Source: JAVBWO01 sp036677375 (GTDB taxonomy: Bacteria; Bacillota; Dehalobacteriia; UBA4068; UBA4997). Taken from it: 64,000 nucleotides of DNA. Positions 34,602-43,257 of this stretch are shown here, piece after piece; within the stretch, counting starts at the first letter, position 1; each line of letters starts with the position of its first letter. The stretch covers positions 62,001 to 126,000 of the forward strand of contig JAVBWO010000012.1 of assembly GCA_036677375.1 (NCBI GenBank), written 5' to 3'. The notes beneath the pieces were generated by a model. It was not told the DNA's origin and did no database searches. It saw nothing but the letters and a program-made list of their open reading frames with translations. A program made the translations under genes and the position numbers.

Positions 34602-34616
34602 TGCTATTATAAAAGA

Positions 34617-35135
34617 TTAATTCTCACAAAGAATAAATTTCCATGAACAATTACAGGTATCGTCTGTTATATCGGGGTAACAGCTGATTGCCTCACATTC
34701 AAATCTATCGTCTATCGTTTTAGCAAAATATGTGTATTCAATCAAGCCTACAGACTTACAGGGATGAAATTCCATGCCTTTTCTTTTTCTCGCATTTTGA
34801 ACACGGCAATCCAGCGTCCTATAGATTAGGACATTTTCTTGAACGATTATCTCATCTTCATTTATATTGGCATAGAGCCTAAGGGACAATGCCCGCTTTA
34901 AGCCTTCTATCCCCGCATGCTCCGGCAATTGCAAGAACTGTTTAATCCTGCCTGCTTCTATTACAGTAAAATTTCTCCATGCGTTTTTATCATGTTCTAT
35001 TGCTTCGTCCATGCCAAATTTTTGTTCAATGGACTGGAACCAGACGCCATCCATAGCCAACCAATTCTTGGAATAAATATCTAATAATTGAAGCAAGTCC
35101 TCTCTTGTTAAGTTTTCAATAATTCTATTTCCCAT
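34617..35135 (-). CDS. DUF6125-like protein
   Basis: A 172-residue soluble protein. The N-terminal part TREDLLQLLDIYSKNWLAMDGVWFQSIEQKFGMDEAIEHDKNAW and the IEAGRIKQFL segment match the DUF6125 family as I know it. The C-terminal part has a conserved-looking set of cysteines (CRVQNAR, FHPCKSVG, CEAISCYPD, CNCSWKF). These could bind a metal or cluster. Function unknown. It has its own terminator and appears monocistronic. The AT-rich base use fits the accessory zone. Confidence 0.65.
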   Translation of the reverse strand: MGNRIIENLTREDLLQLLDIYSKNWLAMDGVWFQSIEQKFGMDEAIEHDKNAWRNFTVIEAGRIKQFLQLPEHAGIEGLKRALSLRLYANINEDEIIVQENVLIYRTLDCRVQNARKRKGMEFHPCKSVGLIEYTYFAKTIDDRFECEAISCYPDITDDTCNCSWKFILCEN

Positions 35136-35217
35136 AAAATGATTTCCTTTAATTTTTTAATAATTTTGTTAAATCTACCGGTATTATTATCATAATATCA
35201 TAAATCGAGTAAAAGAA

Positions 35218-35250
35218 AAAGGACTTAAACCATACTGGTTCTAGTCCTTT
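35218..35250. terminator. Hairpin terminator
   Basis: AAAGGACT (35218-35225) pairs with AGTCCTTT (35243-35250), with an inner AACC/GGTT stem. The plus strand continues ATTTTT and the minus strand is U-rich beyond the stem. Confidence 0.6.
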
Positions 35251-35377
35251 ATTTTTGGTGGAGATAAGGGAATCGCATCCGCATGACAGCAGGTTTCTGC
35301 GCTTTGCTTCGCAATACTGGGATAACCGCCCCCTGCTCTCTGATTTTCTTCAATTCCATTAGCCAAAAACTGGTACA

Positions 35378-35425
35378 AAAATGCCAAAAAGCCCAATAAA
35401 TTCAGGCTTTTTGGACAAACTGTGT
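35378..35425 (+). mobile_element. Apparent relic of an IS1182-type right end
   Basis: CCAAAAAGCC (35384-35393) and GGCTTTTTGG (35405-35414) followed by ACAAACTGTG. The intact IS at 38.1 kb ends with the same design: an inverted repeat CCGAAAACCCTTGA/TCAAGGGTTTTCGG followed by ACAAATTGTG. No transposase remains here. Just before it (35257-35285) is a stretch resembling the 3' end of a tRNA (GGTGGAGATAAGGGAATCGCA), probably decayed. Confidence 0.4.
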
Positions 35426-35598
35426 GTTTTATTACTAAAATCGATATCTTTCAATTTATGCGGTGTATTTGAACTCTCATTTCACCATCTTACAGATAAA
35501 CTATAAGAAATCCAAAACAAATGTATTACAAAAGTTATTATATAAAAAACAAAAAACTTATGTCATTTGCTCAATGTAAATGCAAGTTCTGATTATGC

Positions 35599-36237
35599 TC
35601 ATTTTATATATTCCGCCGTATACGGGCACCAAACCATGCACTTTAGGCATAAAGTGCAGTGCTTTCTAACCATGATCTCATCTCGAGTAGTTGTGATGCT
35701 CCATGTTTTACCGAGCAAAGCATTGGTCGGGCACACATTCACACAGATATTGCAATCGCCGCAATGCGGTTCTTTCGGCATTTCACTCATGGTTATAAAG
35801 GGAGCTGTGGTCAAGACCTTACCCAACATCAGCGCACAGCCATACTGGGTAGTAACCAGCAAGTTGTTTTTACCGATAAATCCCAATCCGGCTCTGAGCG
35901 CTACAGTTTTATGTGGCAGAGATCCAAATTTCAACTTAGCAATACTTTTGTACCCTTCTGTTTCCAACTGGTCAGCTAATTTTATGGCAAGAGCATCCAT
36001 CTTGTGTTCGGTGTTTAAAACCTCTTTCCGTTTTGGTTCTTGACCGGCTTTGAGCGTGTTAATATACTCCTTTGATAGTGTTTTGCCAAAGAGAACAGCA
36101 CAAGAGTATCCCTCGATAATATCAGCCGGTAACATAGAAATATCGACAAAATATACAAAATCTGCGCCGCTGTCTTTTATGCGATGCTCCCATACTTCGT
36201 TCAGATCTATGTTATCTCCTCTTATTTCCATATCCAT
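35599..36237 (-). CDS. Epoxyqueuosine reductase-like 4Fe-4S protein
   Basis: A 212-residue protein that ends with two ferredoxin-type cluster motifs, CGDCNICVNVCPTNALLG and CTLCLKCMVWCPYTAEY. Before them KTVALRAGLGFIGKNNLL is a QueG-like signature for cobalamin binding. True QueG is longer (about 310-380 residues) and has more N-terminal sequence, so this is a short QueG-related protein, perhaps a different reductase. The ATG at 36237 follows GGAAAGTGATTAC; the frame continues upstream without a better start. Confidence 0.75.
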   Translation of the reverse strand: MDMEIRGDNIDLNEVWEHRIKDSGADFVYFVDISMLPADIIEGYSCAVLFGKTLSKEYINTLKAGQEPKRKEVLNTEHKMDALAIKLADQLETEGYKSIAKLKFGSLPHKTVALRAGLGFIGKNNLLVTTQYGCALMLGKVLTTAPFITMSEMPKEPHCGDCNICVNVCPTNALLGKTWSITTTRDEIMVRKHCTLCLKCMVWCPYTAEYIK

Positions 36238-36306
36238 GTAATCACTTTCCGAAAATATAAATAATCCGAAACCATTATTGTACAAATAATACCATATTAA
36301 ACACAA

Positions 36307-36345
36307 AAAATCCATGTCCAGGTTCGAATCCTGAAACATGGATTT
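36307..36345. terminator. Bidirectional hairpin next to the IS left end
   Basis: Outer arms AAAAAATCCATGT and ACATGGATTTTTT, inner stem CAGG-TTCGAAT-CCTG. It works as a terminator in both directions. The inner stem looks like a tRNA T-arm, most likely by chance. Confidence 0.7.
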
Positions 36346-36354
36346 TTTTGGTCA

Positions 36355-38176
36355 GACCGTCCGAAAAGTCGCTGCATGCCGAATTATGGTATAATAGGAG
36401 TATCAAAAAGCAGGCGGTGACGTGGATGAAATACGTAGAAGGCGAGGACCGGGATCAACTGACTTTGCTGCCGGACTGTATTGAAGACTACATAAGGGAA
36501 GACAACCCGGTGCGTGTGATCGACGCGTTTGTAGATGGGCTGGACCTTGAAGAGCTGGGCATCATGCGTGCCACACCGAACGAAACGGGGCGGCCGAGCT
36601 ATGATCCCCGCGACCTGTTGAAGCTGTATGTCTACGGGTACTTCAGCCGGATACGCTCCAGCCGGAGGCTGATGGCAGCGTGCCGGAGGAACGTGGAGTT
36701 GTTTTACCTTCTGGGGAAGCTTAAGCCGGATTTCCGGACGATCGCAGATTTTAGGAAGGACAACGCAAAAGCGCTGAAGAACGTGTTCCGCGCGTTCGTG
36801 AAACTGTGTATGAAGCTGGGGCTCTATCAGAAGGAGCTTCTTGCTGTGGACGGTTCGAAGTTCCGGGCGGTGAACAGCAAGGACAACTGCTACAACACTG
36901 AGATCCTGCAAAAGAAACTGGAGCGGATCGACGGACACATCGCGGAATACCTGAAGCAGATGGACAAAAACGACTCTTCCGAGCCGGATACGAAGACGCT
37001 GACCCCGGAGCAGATCAAAGAGGCGGTCAAAGAGCTCCGTTCACGCAAGGATAAATATGCGGGCTACCTGAAAGAGCTTGAGGAAAGTGGAGAGACGCAG
37101 CTTCTGCTGACGGACCCTGAGGCACGGCGGATGCACTCGAAGGACGGCTTCCACTGCTGCTACAACGTGCAGACGGCTGTGGACGGCGGCAGCCACCTGA
37201 TTGCGGAATACGAAGTCACGAACCACAATACCGACCAGGGACTCTTGAAAGAAGTGGCGGAGAGCGCAAAGGAAGTTCTCGAAACCGAAACGCTGGAAAT
37301 CGTCGCGGACAAGGGCTATGAGAGCCGGAAGGATATTCTGGACTGCGTGATGAACGGTATCGTTCCAAACGTGGCGATGAAATATGACAGGAGAGAACGT
37401 ACATATGCCTTAGATTACGTTGAAAATGAGATCAGCGAGGAAGAACGGAATTCAACAAAGCCGGAAGATATTCAGAAATGCATAGCGGCGGGCGTGCTGC
37501 CAAAATGCTACGAGGGTACGGCCATCGAAGTAGAGCTTCAGACCCAAACGGAATTGAGCTGCTTCAGCCTGAACGATGACGGCACGGCGACATGTCCGAT
37601 GGGATGCATCCTGACAAAGATCAGAACCAGAGGCGGAAACAGCGTCTACGCGAGCAAGGAAGCCTGCCGGCAGTGTCGGAACCGGTGCATAAGTTCAGGA
37701 AATCACAAGACGGTGAGCTTCGGGCCGGATACGAACTGTGTACCCGTGCGGATGTACGGAAGACCGGGTCAGAAGCTGAACAGGATACCGGACGGGGCAA
37801 AGATCAGCCCATACAATCACACACTGGACCGCAAGGATTACGCAAAGTCAAAGCAGGTGATCCTTCGGATAAAGGAAGACACCGGGAAAATCCACGAGCG
37901 CATGTGTCTGTCGGAGCATCCGTTTGGGACGGTGAAATGGTACGGCGGGGCGCATTACCTGTTATGCAAAGGGAAAGAAAAAGCCGCAGCCGAGCTGGGG
38001 CTGAGTTTCCTCGCGTATAATCTGAAGCGTGCGATCAATTTAGTGGGAACGAAGGTACTGATAGAGGCGATACAGGGATAAGCCACCCTTGCTTTCTTCT
38101 GTTTCGCAATTTAATCGTCCGAAAACAGACGTAAAAACGCCGAAAACCCTTGAAAATCAAGGGTTTTCGGACAAAT
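36355..38176 (+). mobile_element. IS1182-family insertion sequence, apparently intact
   Basis: One transposase gene between inverted ends sharing GTCCGAAAA (36359-36367) and TTTTCGGAC (38164-38172). A further GTCCGAAAA copy lies at 38117-38125 inside the right end. Just inside the right tip is a long palindrome (38151-38170 region). Base composition is visibly richer in G and C than the flanks, consistent with recent arrival. Exact tips and target duplication cannot be fixed by eye. Confidence 0.8.
36426..38081 (+). CDS. IS1182 family transposase
   Basis: A 551-residue DDE transposase that moves the surrounding element. Parts seen: N-terminal domain NPVRVIDAFVDGLDLEELG and RPSYDPRDLLKLYVYGYFSRIRSSRRLM, first catalytic Asp in LLAVDGSKFRAVNSK, second Asp in VADKGYESRKDI, Glu in the C-terminal EHPFGTVKWYGGAHYLLCKG. 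All motifs are present, so it may be active. The frame is open from 36348, but the ATG at 36426 gives the normal N-terminus MKYVEGEDRDQLTLLPDCIE; TATAAT at 36387 is the likely promoter box. Confidence 0.93.
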   Translation: MKYVEGEDRDQLTLLPDCIEDYIREDNPVRVIDAFVDGLDLEELGIMRATPNETGRPSYDPRDLLKLYVYGYFSRIRSSRRLMAACRRNVELFYLLGKLKPDFRTIADFRKDNAKALKNVFRAFVKLCMKLGLYQKELLAVDGSKFRAVNSKDNCYNTEILQKKLERIDGHIAEYLKQMDKNDSSEPDTKTLTPEQIKEAVKELRSRKDKYAGYLKELEESGETQLLLTDPEARRMHSKDGFHCCYNVQTAVDGGSHLIAEYEVTNHNTDQGLLKEVAESAKEVLETETLEIVADKGYESRKDILDCVMNGIVPNVAMKYDRRERTYALDYVENEISEEERNSTKPEDIQKCIAAGVLPKCYEGTAIEVELQTQTELSCFSLNDDGTATCPMGCILTKIRTRGGNSVYASKEACRQCRNRCISSGNHKTVSFGPDTNCVPVRMYGRPGQKLNRIPDGAKISPYNHTLDRKDYAKSKQVILRIKEDTGKIHERMCLSEHPFGTVKWYGGAHYLLCKGKEKAAAELGLSFLAYNLKRAINLVGTKVLIEAIQG

Positions 38177-38239
38177 TGTGGTAAGTTAGGTGAATATAGA
38201 TGCCATTAATAATTTCTTGAAATACTAAAATAAAAATGG

Positions 38240-38827
38240 CTAGATATCACAAACCATTAAATAAATTCCATCTGTATGATTAATACTTACAGAATTTTTC
38301 AGTTTGATTTCTTTTACTGTCCTAAAGTCATTAGATTGATAAACTTTTTGAGCGTTTAAATTATCTGCTAAAACAAGCAGGCTTAGGTTATCAAAACCAA
38401 GGGATTTGGCTTTTTCTTTAGCAAGAGATATGAACTTTGTACCAATACCTTTGCATCGATAATCTTTATGAACAAACATTGCATTTATTAGAAGACTGTT
38501 ATCTATTCTTGATTCATAAAACTCTTTAAACTGTTCCAATTTTTCTTCCGAAAAAAAAGATCTCATTTCCTCATCTATTCTATGATATACGGAAGAGTAA
38601 GATTGAATCATACCAATAATATCTAGATTGTCTTCAGCAACGATAACACTTTTATAAGAATCATATCCATTTTCATTCTCAAGGTTATAGGTTAATATTT
38701 GTGCCACTGTCATACCGGGAACAGTATCTTTAAAAAGGTAATCAAGTACTCCATCAGATGCAGAATTGATATACTCAGCAACTTTTGAACAATCCTCTTT
38801 TTTAGCGTCACGATATTTAATGTCCAT
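38240..38827 (-). CDS. GNAT family N-acetyltransferase
   Basis: A 195-residue acetyl-CoA-dependent acetyltransferase. The acetyl-CoA binding motif is VHKDYRCKGIGTKFISLAKEKAKSLG, and NLSLLVLADNLNAQKVYQSNDF is the usual C-terminal half. The N-terminal part (KYRDAKKEDCSKVAEYINSAS) matches the fold. The substrate is unknown. The gene is AT-rich compared with the housekeeping region. The start follows GGAGGTTTTTCT. Confidence 0.88.
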   Translation of the reverse strand: MDIKYRDAKKEDCSKVAEYINSASDGVLDYLFKDTVPGMTVAQILTYNLENENGYDSYKSVIVAEDNLDIIGMIQSYSSVYHRIDEEMRSFFSEEKLEQFKEFYESRIDNSLLINAMFVHKDYRCKGIGTKFISLAKEKAKSLGFDNLSLLVLADNLNAQKVYQSNDFRTVKEIKLKNSVSINHTDGIYLMVCDI

Positions 38828-39040
38828 AGAAAAACCTCCTCCAAAATATAATTATTATTAATTATATTACCATATAAGATACTATCATTGCACAAATTTA
38901 AATTTGGTACATTTCAGCTACTTATTATTAACATTTACTGCTACTTCACCATTACCCACTCTTATTTTTTAACGGCTATTCAGTCAGTCTCAAAACGTAT
39001 CACATTGATAGGTTGTTGAAGTAACGTTAATTGTTTACTC

Positions 39041-39130
39041 CTACAAATGAAGATGACTTACCATTTCTACGTGTCCCGTATGAGAAAACACATCAATATT
39101 TTCATAATTGAAATCAATCAAGGATAAAAA
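39041..39130 (-). pseudogene. Decayed C-terminus of an RlmD/TrmA-type RNA methyltransferase
   Basis: The minus strand reads LIDFNYENIDVFSHTGHVEM then VSHLHL and stop. V(D)xFSHTxHVExV is the characteristic last block of the 23S rRNA (uracil-5)-methyltransferase family. No upstream part of the gene is present. It lies between the GNAT gene and tRNA-Ala, in the zone hit by insertion sequences. The region 38828-39158 is otherwise empty. Confidence 0.5.
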
Positions 39131-39158
39131 ATAAGAATAATAACCCCCAAAAAGGTAA

Positions 39159-39186
39159 ATGCCATGCGGCTTTTACCGCATGGCAT
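39159..39186 (-). terminator. Terminator after tRNA-Ala
   Basis: Perfect 11-base arms ATGCCATGCGG (39159-39169) and CCGCATGGCAT (39176-39186). On the minus strand the stem is followed by TTACCTTTTTTGG. Confidence 0.75.
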
Positions 39187-39205
39187 CCATAATCACCTAA
39201 ATTAT

Positions 39206-39281
39206 TGGTGGAGATGAGGGGATTCGAACCCCTGGCCTCTTACATGCGAAGCAAGCGCTCTCCCAGCTGAGCTACACCCCC
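39206..39281 (-). tRNA. tRNA-Ala (anticodon CGC)
   Basis: The minus strand from 39281 reads GGGGGTGTAGCTCAGCTGGG. The anticodon arm CTTGC-TTCGCAT-GTAAG gives CGC. The T-arm is AGGGGTTCGAATCCCCT, with encoded CCA at 39206-39208. 76 nt, complete cloverleaf. Confidence 0.92.
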
Positions 39282-39298
39282 ACGCCGACTTAACTATA

Positions 39299-39562
39299 TT
39301 ATAACATTGACGGCGGATTGTCAATATCTTCTGCCACATCTTCTACCACTTTGCTTGCAATGGGCATTTTATGAATCAGCTTCAATACGTCTTGTCTGGT
39401 ATCGGGCGTGGTCCATACCGCCAAAAGACCGGTTTCGGCATCTACAGTACTGACCAGGGCCAGATTGTCATAAGCCTCTATGATCTTATTGAAAAGATCA
39501 ATTTGAGCCGGCGCTACCTTTACCCAAACGATATCTTTATGATAACGGGCGTCAATTTTCAT
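39299..39562 (-). CDS. DUF4911 family protein
   Basis: An 87-residue soluble protein (MKIDARYHKDIVWVKVAPAQ...). It matches the small DUF4911 family found next to the U32 peptidase gene in many Bacillota. Its role is unknown. Its start overlaps the end of the U32 gene by 11 nt, so the two are co-translated. Confidence 0.75.
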   Translation of the reverse strand: MKIDARYHKDIVWVKVAPAQIDLFNKIIEAYDNLALVSTVDAETGLLAVWTTPDTRQDVLKLIHKMPIASKVVEDVAEDIDNPPSML

Positions 39563-40799
39563 TTGTTTGCTCCTTTGCCGTTTCCCGCACCGGCCGGCGG
39601 ATCACTGTTCCCGCAGGGACTTCAAAAGCCGAAGCGATCCATACTTTCTGTCTGGCATGAGGTGCTTTGGCAATGGGCCCACCCAGCTCGTCCCACATGG
39701 CGGCGATGGTCAATGTCCGTACCCCCTGGCCGGGACAAAGGATCTCCAATACATCCCCTAAAGCCAGGTGATTACGCTGTTCCACCGCCAGCCTGCCCTG
39801 AGAATAGCCTAAGACCAGGCCGCAAAAATCATAACCCCTGACATAAGCAGAAGTGCGATAATATTGTCTTTCGGCATTGCTGCCCTCTATCAAAAAGCCA
39901 TGGCCGTAGGGCCGGTGACTGACTTTCTCCAGCTCTTCTTGCCATTGGGGCCGCACCTTGTAATGCTCCGGATCGGCCCAACACAGGTCGATGGCCTCCC
40001 GGTAGATTCTGGTGACGTTTGCCACGTAATAAGAACTCTTCATCCTGCCTTCGATCTTGAAAGAAGCAACCCCCGCTTCCATCAACTGCGGCAAATAATC
40101 AATCAGGCACAAGTCTTTGCTATTAAAAATATAGCTGCCGTGGCCATCTTCTTCAATGGCGAAATATTCTCCCGGCCGCTTTTCTTCTTCCAGACGATAC
40201 TGCCAACGGCAGGGTTGGGTACAGTCGCCTAAATTTGCCCTTCTGCCCGTGAGATAGCTGCTCAAGAGACAGCGTCCGGAATAAGCCATGCACATGGCGC
40301 CATGCACAAAGACTTCGATCTCCTCTTCCGTATGACGGCAAATCCGCCGGATATCCTGTAAGGAAGCTTCTCTACCCAAAACCACCCTTTTCGCGCCGTT
40401 TTGCCGCCAAAAATCAACAGCGGCGCTGTTTTGGGTATTGGCCTGCGTACTGATATGGCGAACAAGCTGCGGTGCCACTTGGCCCGCTAAGGCAAAGACG
40501 CCGGGATCAGCCACGATAATACCGTCAGCACCCATCTCGGCAAGCCTTTTCAGGTATTGCGGCAGATTTGTTAAATGCCGTTCCTGTGCGTAAATATTCA
40601 CCGTCACATAAACCTTGACCCAATGGGAATGCGCAAAAGCGATACCTTCCGCCAACTCCGCCATGTTGAAATTGCCGGCCTGCGCCCGCAGGCTATAATC
40701 GCCGCCGCCAAGATAAACGGCGTCGGCGCCATAAAGCACCGCGGTTTTCAGTTTTTCCAGGTTACCGGCGGGTGCCAGCAATTCCGGCTTTTTCAACAT
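39552..40799 (-). CDS. U32 family peptidase-like RNA hydroxylation protein
   Basis: A 415-residue TIM-barrel protein of the U32 family, whose best-known members (TrhP, RlhA) are needed for prephenate-dependent hydroxylation of tRNA or rRNA. Seen: LLAPAGNLEKLKTAVLYGADAVYLGG at the start, and the cluster-binding region VFVHGAMCMAYSGRCLLSSY ... GDCTQPCRWQY plus SFKIEGRMKS. The placement after mltG and before a DUF4911 gene is conserved among related bacteria. The start at 40799 follows AAGAGGTGTTCT. Confidence 0.85.
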   Translation of the reverse strand: MLKKPELLAPAGNLEKLKTAVLYGADAVYLGGGDYSLRAQAGNFNMAELAEGIAFAHSHWVKVYVTVNIYAQERHLTNLPQYLKRLAEMGADGIIVADPGVFALAGQVAPQLVRHISTQANTQNSAAVDFWRQNGAKRVVLGREASLQDIRRICRHTEEEIEVFVHGAMCMAYSGRCLLSSYLTGRRANLGDCTQPCRWQYRLEEEKRPGEYFAIEEDGHGSYIFNSKDLCLIDYLPQLMEAGVASFKIEGRMKSSYYVANVTRIYREAIDLCWADPEHYKVRPQWQEELEKVSHRPYGHGFLIEGSNAERQYYRTSAYVRGYDFCGLVLGYSQGRLAVEQRNHLALGDVLEILCPGQGVRTLTIAAMWDELGGPIAKAPHARQKVWIASAFEVPAGTVIRRPVRETAKEQTNEN

Positions 40800-40892
40800 A
40801 GAACACCTCTTGTTTTTTATTTCGCTGCCGATGAAGAAGTATAACCGGACACGGGTTTTCAGCCTTTTGCCATGGTCTGCCAGAATGAAAAG

Positions 40893-41912
40893 CTATTTTA
40901 AGTATTTCTTTTTGGCGGCATCATGTTCCGCCAGGGTTTTGCTGAAATAGTGGGAGCCGTCAGGCTTAGCCAAAAAAAAGTAATAATCATTGTCTTCGGG
41001 ATAGAGAGCGGCTTCCAATGAACTGGCGCCCGGGCAGGCAATGGGTCCCGGCGGCAAGCCGTCATGCCTGTATGTATTATATGGCGAATCGATTTGCAAG
41101 TCGGCATAAGTCAAAACCGGTTTAGTTTCCCCCAGGATATACTGGATGGTAGCGCAGGATTCCAGACGCATGGGCTTCTTCAAACGGTTATAGAAGACAC
41201 CGGCGATAATGGGCCTGTCTGAAGCAACTCTGGCTTCTTTCTCAATGATGGAAGCCAGGGTGACAATCTCCGAAATGCTCATGCCTTGCTTTTCGGTCTG
41301 AGCGCGCCACTCATCCGTAAACACCTTGTCGAATTGAGCCAAAAGTATTTCAGTGATCTTCTCCATACCCCAATCCGGCATCATCTGATAGGTACTGGGG
41401 AACAAAAAGCCTTCCAGCCTTTCCGCCGTACCCTTGGCAGGCAGATAATCATAGGAAAAATCACCGTTGACAGTATATTCAATAAAGGCATCCAGATCCA
41501 CCAGTCCCTTTTCCGCCAGGATATTGCCGATCTCCAGGACGGTCAGTCCCTCGGGAATGGTGACTTTAATGCCTGCCGCCTGCTTGCCCTGGACTAAAAG
41601 TTTGCTAATGGCGGCAAAATCGATATTGCCTGCTTCAAAGGTATACTCTCCCGGCTTCAGCTTGCTGTCGACGCCCTCCTCTTTAGTATAGAGGCGGAAC
41701 GCGACACCGCTTTTGATCAGGCCGGCTTCCCGCAGAATATCAGCGATTTGCCCTGTGGAAGCGCCATCCGGGATATTGACGGTAACAGCATCCGCCAATA
41801 TGACGTCGCTATTGGCATACTGCCAGTAAAAGAAAGCGCCGCCAGCCAAAATTGCAATAATGATCAGAACTGTAAAAAAAGGAGTGGTCCGCCGTCTTCT
41901 CTTCTTTGCCAT
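40893..41912 (-). CDS. mltG: Endolytic peptidoglycan transglycosylase MltG
   Basis: Cuts nascent glycan strands inside the chain and so ends their elongation. 339 residues, with a basic cytoplasmic start (MAKKRRRRTTPFF), one membrane helix, a LysM-like segment (YTFEAGNIDFAAISKLLVQG) and the YceG catalytic domain, with the catalytic Glu in LASIIEKEARVASDRP. The ATG at 41912 follows AAGGTAGGTGCAA. It follows the ireB-ruvX-DUF1292 block, as in other Bacillota. Confidence 0.92.
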   Translation of the reverse strand: MAKKRRRRTTPFFTVLIIIAILAGGAFFYWQYANSDVILADAVTVNIPDGASTGQIADILREAGLIKSGVAFRLYTKEEGVDSKLKPGEYTFEAGNIDFAAISKLLVQGKQAAGIKVTIPEGLTVLEIGNILAEKGLVDLDAFIEYTVNGDFSYDYLPAKGTAERLEGFLFPSTYQMMPDWGMEKITEILLAQFDKVFTDEWRAQTEKQGMSISEIVTLASIIEKEARVASDRPIIAGVFYNRLKKPMRLESCATIQYILGETKPVLTYADLQIDSPYNTYRHDGLPPGPIACPGASSLEAALYPEDNDYYFFLAKPDGSHYFSKTLAEHDAAKKKYLK

Positions 41913-41994
41913 ATTTGCACCTACCTTCAAATGAAAACCAGGAGCGAAAGCTCCTGGTTTTTTCTACGATTGTTATTGGCGCTTTGCCGCTCAA

Positions 41995-42270
41995 TTATTC
42001 CTCGTCATCTTCCCAAAGCATTTCGGAATAAGCCTTCTCCACCTTATCCCATTCCTCATCGGATTCAATGTCGGCAAAAACTTCTTCCCCGTTTTCATCC
42101 AGGATGAGCTTCATAACAACAGCCTCTTCTTCTTCCACCAGCTCTTCGCCTACGGGAAGCATAATGACATAACGGTTGTCGTCCAATTCCATGATATCTA
42201 TGATCTCAAATTCATGCTCGTTCCCTTCGTCGTCTATCAAAATCAGATTCTCTTCCGTGAACTCGCTCAT
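41995..42270 (-). CDS. DUF1292 family protein
   Basis: A 91-residue very acidic protein (TLILIDDEGNEHEFEII-type core, EEEEAVVMKLILDENGEE, and an acidic end). The family is conserved in the alaS-ireB-ruvX cluster of Bacillota but has no defined function. The ATG at 42270 follows AAAGGAGAAAAGAAT. The frame could open further upstream, but this start fits the family. Confidence 0.85.
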   Translation of the reverse strand: MSEFTEENLILIDDEGNEHEFEIIDIMELDDNRYVIMLPVGEELVEEEEAVVMKLILDENGEEVFADIESDEEWDKVEKAYSEMLWEDDEE

Positions 42271-42331
42271 ATTCTTTTCTCCTTTAATTTTTATTTTTAC
42301 ACTACCATTGTACGGCACTTATGCCAGGATG

Positions 42332-42757
42332 TCAATGCTGAACCCGGCGGGCCGGACCATCTAAAAAAGCCTGCAAAATGAATACCGCCGCCATTTTATC
42401 TATGACCTGTTTTCTTTTTTTTCGGGAAAGGTCTCCTTCCAAGAGCACCCGGTTGGCACTGACGGTGGAGAGGCGCTCGTCCTGAAAATAAAGGGGCATT
42501 CCCAAGCGTTCCTTCAAGATACCGGCAAATTCCATTGCTTTTTCCGCCATAGGACCTACAGTTCCGTTCATGTTCTTGGGTAATCCGGCTACAATGCTGC
42601 CAACCTCATATTCTTTTACAATGACCGCCAAAGCCGTCAGATCATCTTCCAGGCTTTTCCGGTGAATGGTCGTGACGCCTTGCGCGGTTAACCCCAAAAG
42701 ATCGCTGACGGCAACACCGATGGTCTTCGTGCCGATATCCAATCCCATATAACGCAT
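42332..42757 (-). CDS. ruvX: Putative pre-16S rRNA nuclease / Holliday junction resolvase-like YqgF
   Basis: A 141-residue RNase H-fold protein implicated in 16S rRNA 5'-end maturation. The first strand GLDIGTKTIGVAVSD holds the first catalytic Asp. EVGSIVAGLPKNMNGTVGP and QDERLSTVSA complete the motifs. The ATG at 42757 follows GGAGGTTTTTT. It belongs to the ireB-ruvX-DUF1292-mltG run. Confidence 0.93.
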   Translation of the reverse strand: MRYMGLDIGTKTIGVAVSDLLGLTAQGVTTIHRKSLEDDLTALAVIVKEYEVGSIVAGLPKNMNGTVGPMAEKAMEFAGILKERLGMPLYFQDERLSTVSANRVLLEGDLSRKKRKQVIDKMAAVFILQAFLDGPARRVQH

Positions 42758-42904
42758 AAAAAACCTCCTACTATTTTGCAGCACTATTTTAATATTTATT
42801 TATAATATCATATGTTTTTTTGTTATTTTGAAAACACTAAATATAACGGAAGGCGGCAGGCTCCGTTTTCCAAGAGTATGCCGCCTTTTATTGAATTGCA
42901 TCGA

Positions 42905-43171
42905 TTATTTGATATCGGAAAGATATTTTACCACCAATTCCTCTATGAGATCGTCCCGCTCCACCCGCCGGATCAGGCTTCTGGCCTGCTTGTGGCTGGT
43001 AATATAGGCAGGATCTCCGGAAATAAGATAGCCCACCAGCTGGTTAATGGGATTGTAACCCTTTTCCTGTAGGGCATAGTAAACCGAGAGTAAAACGTCC
43101 CTGGGGTTCAACTCTTCTTCTTTGCTCACTCTGAAATTCATGGTTTCTTCCAGATTTTCTTTACCGGTCAT
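42905..43171 (-). CDS. ireB: IreB family regulatory phosphoprotein
   Basis: An 88-residue protein of the UPF0297/IreB family (TMNFRVSKEEELNPRDVLLSVYYALQEKGYNPINQLVGYL). In Enterococcus, IreB is a substrate of the PASTA kinase IreK and governs cephalosporin tolerance. A PASTA kinase and its phosphatase are encoded at 51-54 kb in this same window. The start at 43171 follows GGGGTGATAAA. It is downstream of alaS. Confidence 0.93.
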   Translation of the reverse strand: MTGKENLEETMNFRVSKEEELNPRDVLLSVYYALQEKGYNPINQLVGYLISGDPAYITSHKQARSLIRRVERDDLIEELVVKYLSDIK

Positions 43172-43257
43172 TTTATCACCCCGTTTTGCCCGCGATTTTA
43201 ATATCAATATTTGGAAAACATATATGAAGTATTCTCTTTTCTGAAGCTAATTCCTGC

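Larger units (their letters stand above)
33886..34616. other. Gene-free stretch with promoter, hairpin and terminators
   Basis: Contains the promoter at 34105-34133, a short hairpin at 34030-34048 (AACAGGAA/TTCCTGTT), and two strong terminators (34358-34395, 34580-34601). Apart from very short frames I see no gene. The sequence is AT-rich. Confidence 0.5.

Noticed and set aside
35257..35300. tRNA-like 3' end (GGTGGAGATAAGGGAATCGCATCC) as a prophage or island attachment site
   Set aside because: The T-loop is broken and no integrase, matching direct repeat or other island gene was found in the window.
36313..36335. T-arm-like sequence CAGGTTCGAATCCTG, possible tRNA fragment or att site beside the IS
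   Set aside because: It is the inner stem of a long perfect hairpin with U tracts on both sides and has no acceptor, anticodon or D arm. A terminator explains it better.
39053..39133. 26-codon plus-strand ORF (MKMTYHFYVSRMRK...)
   Set aside because: It is antisense to the decayed methyltransferase end, which explains the open frame. No ribosome site.
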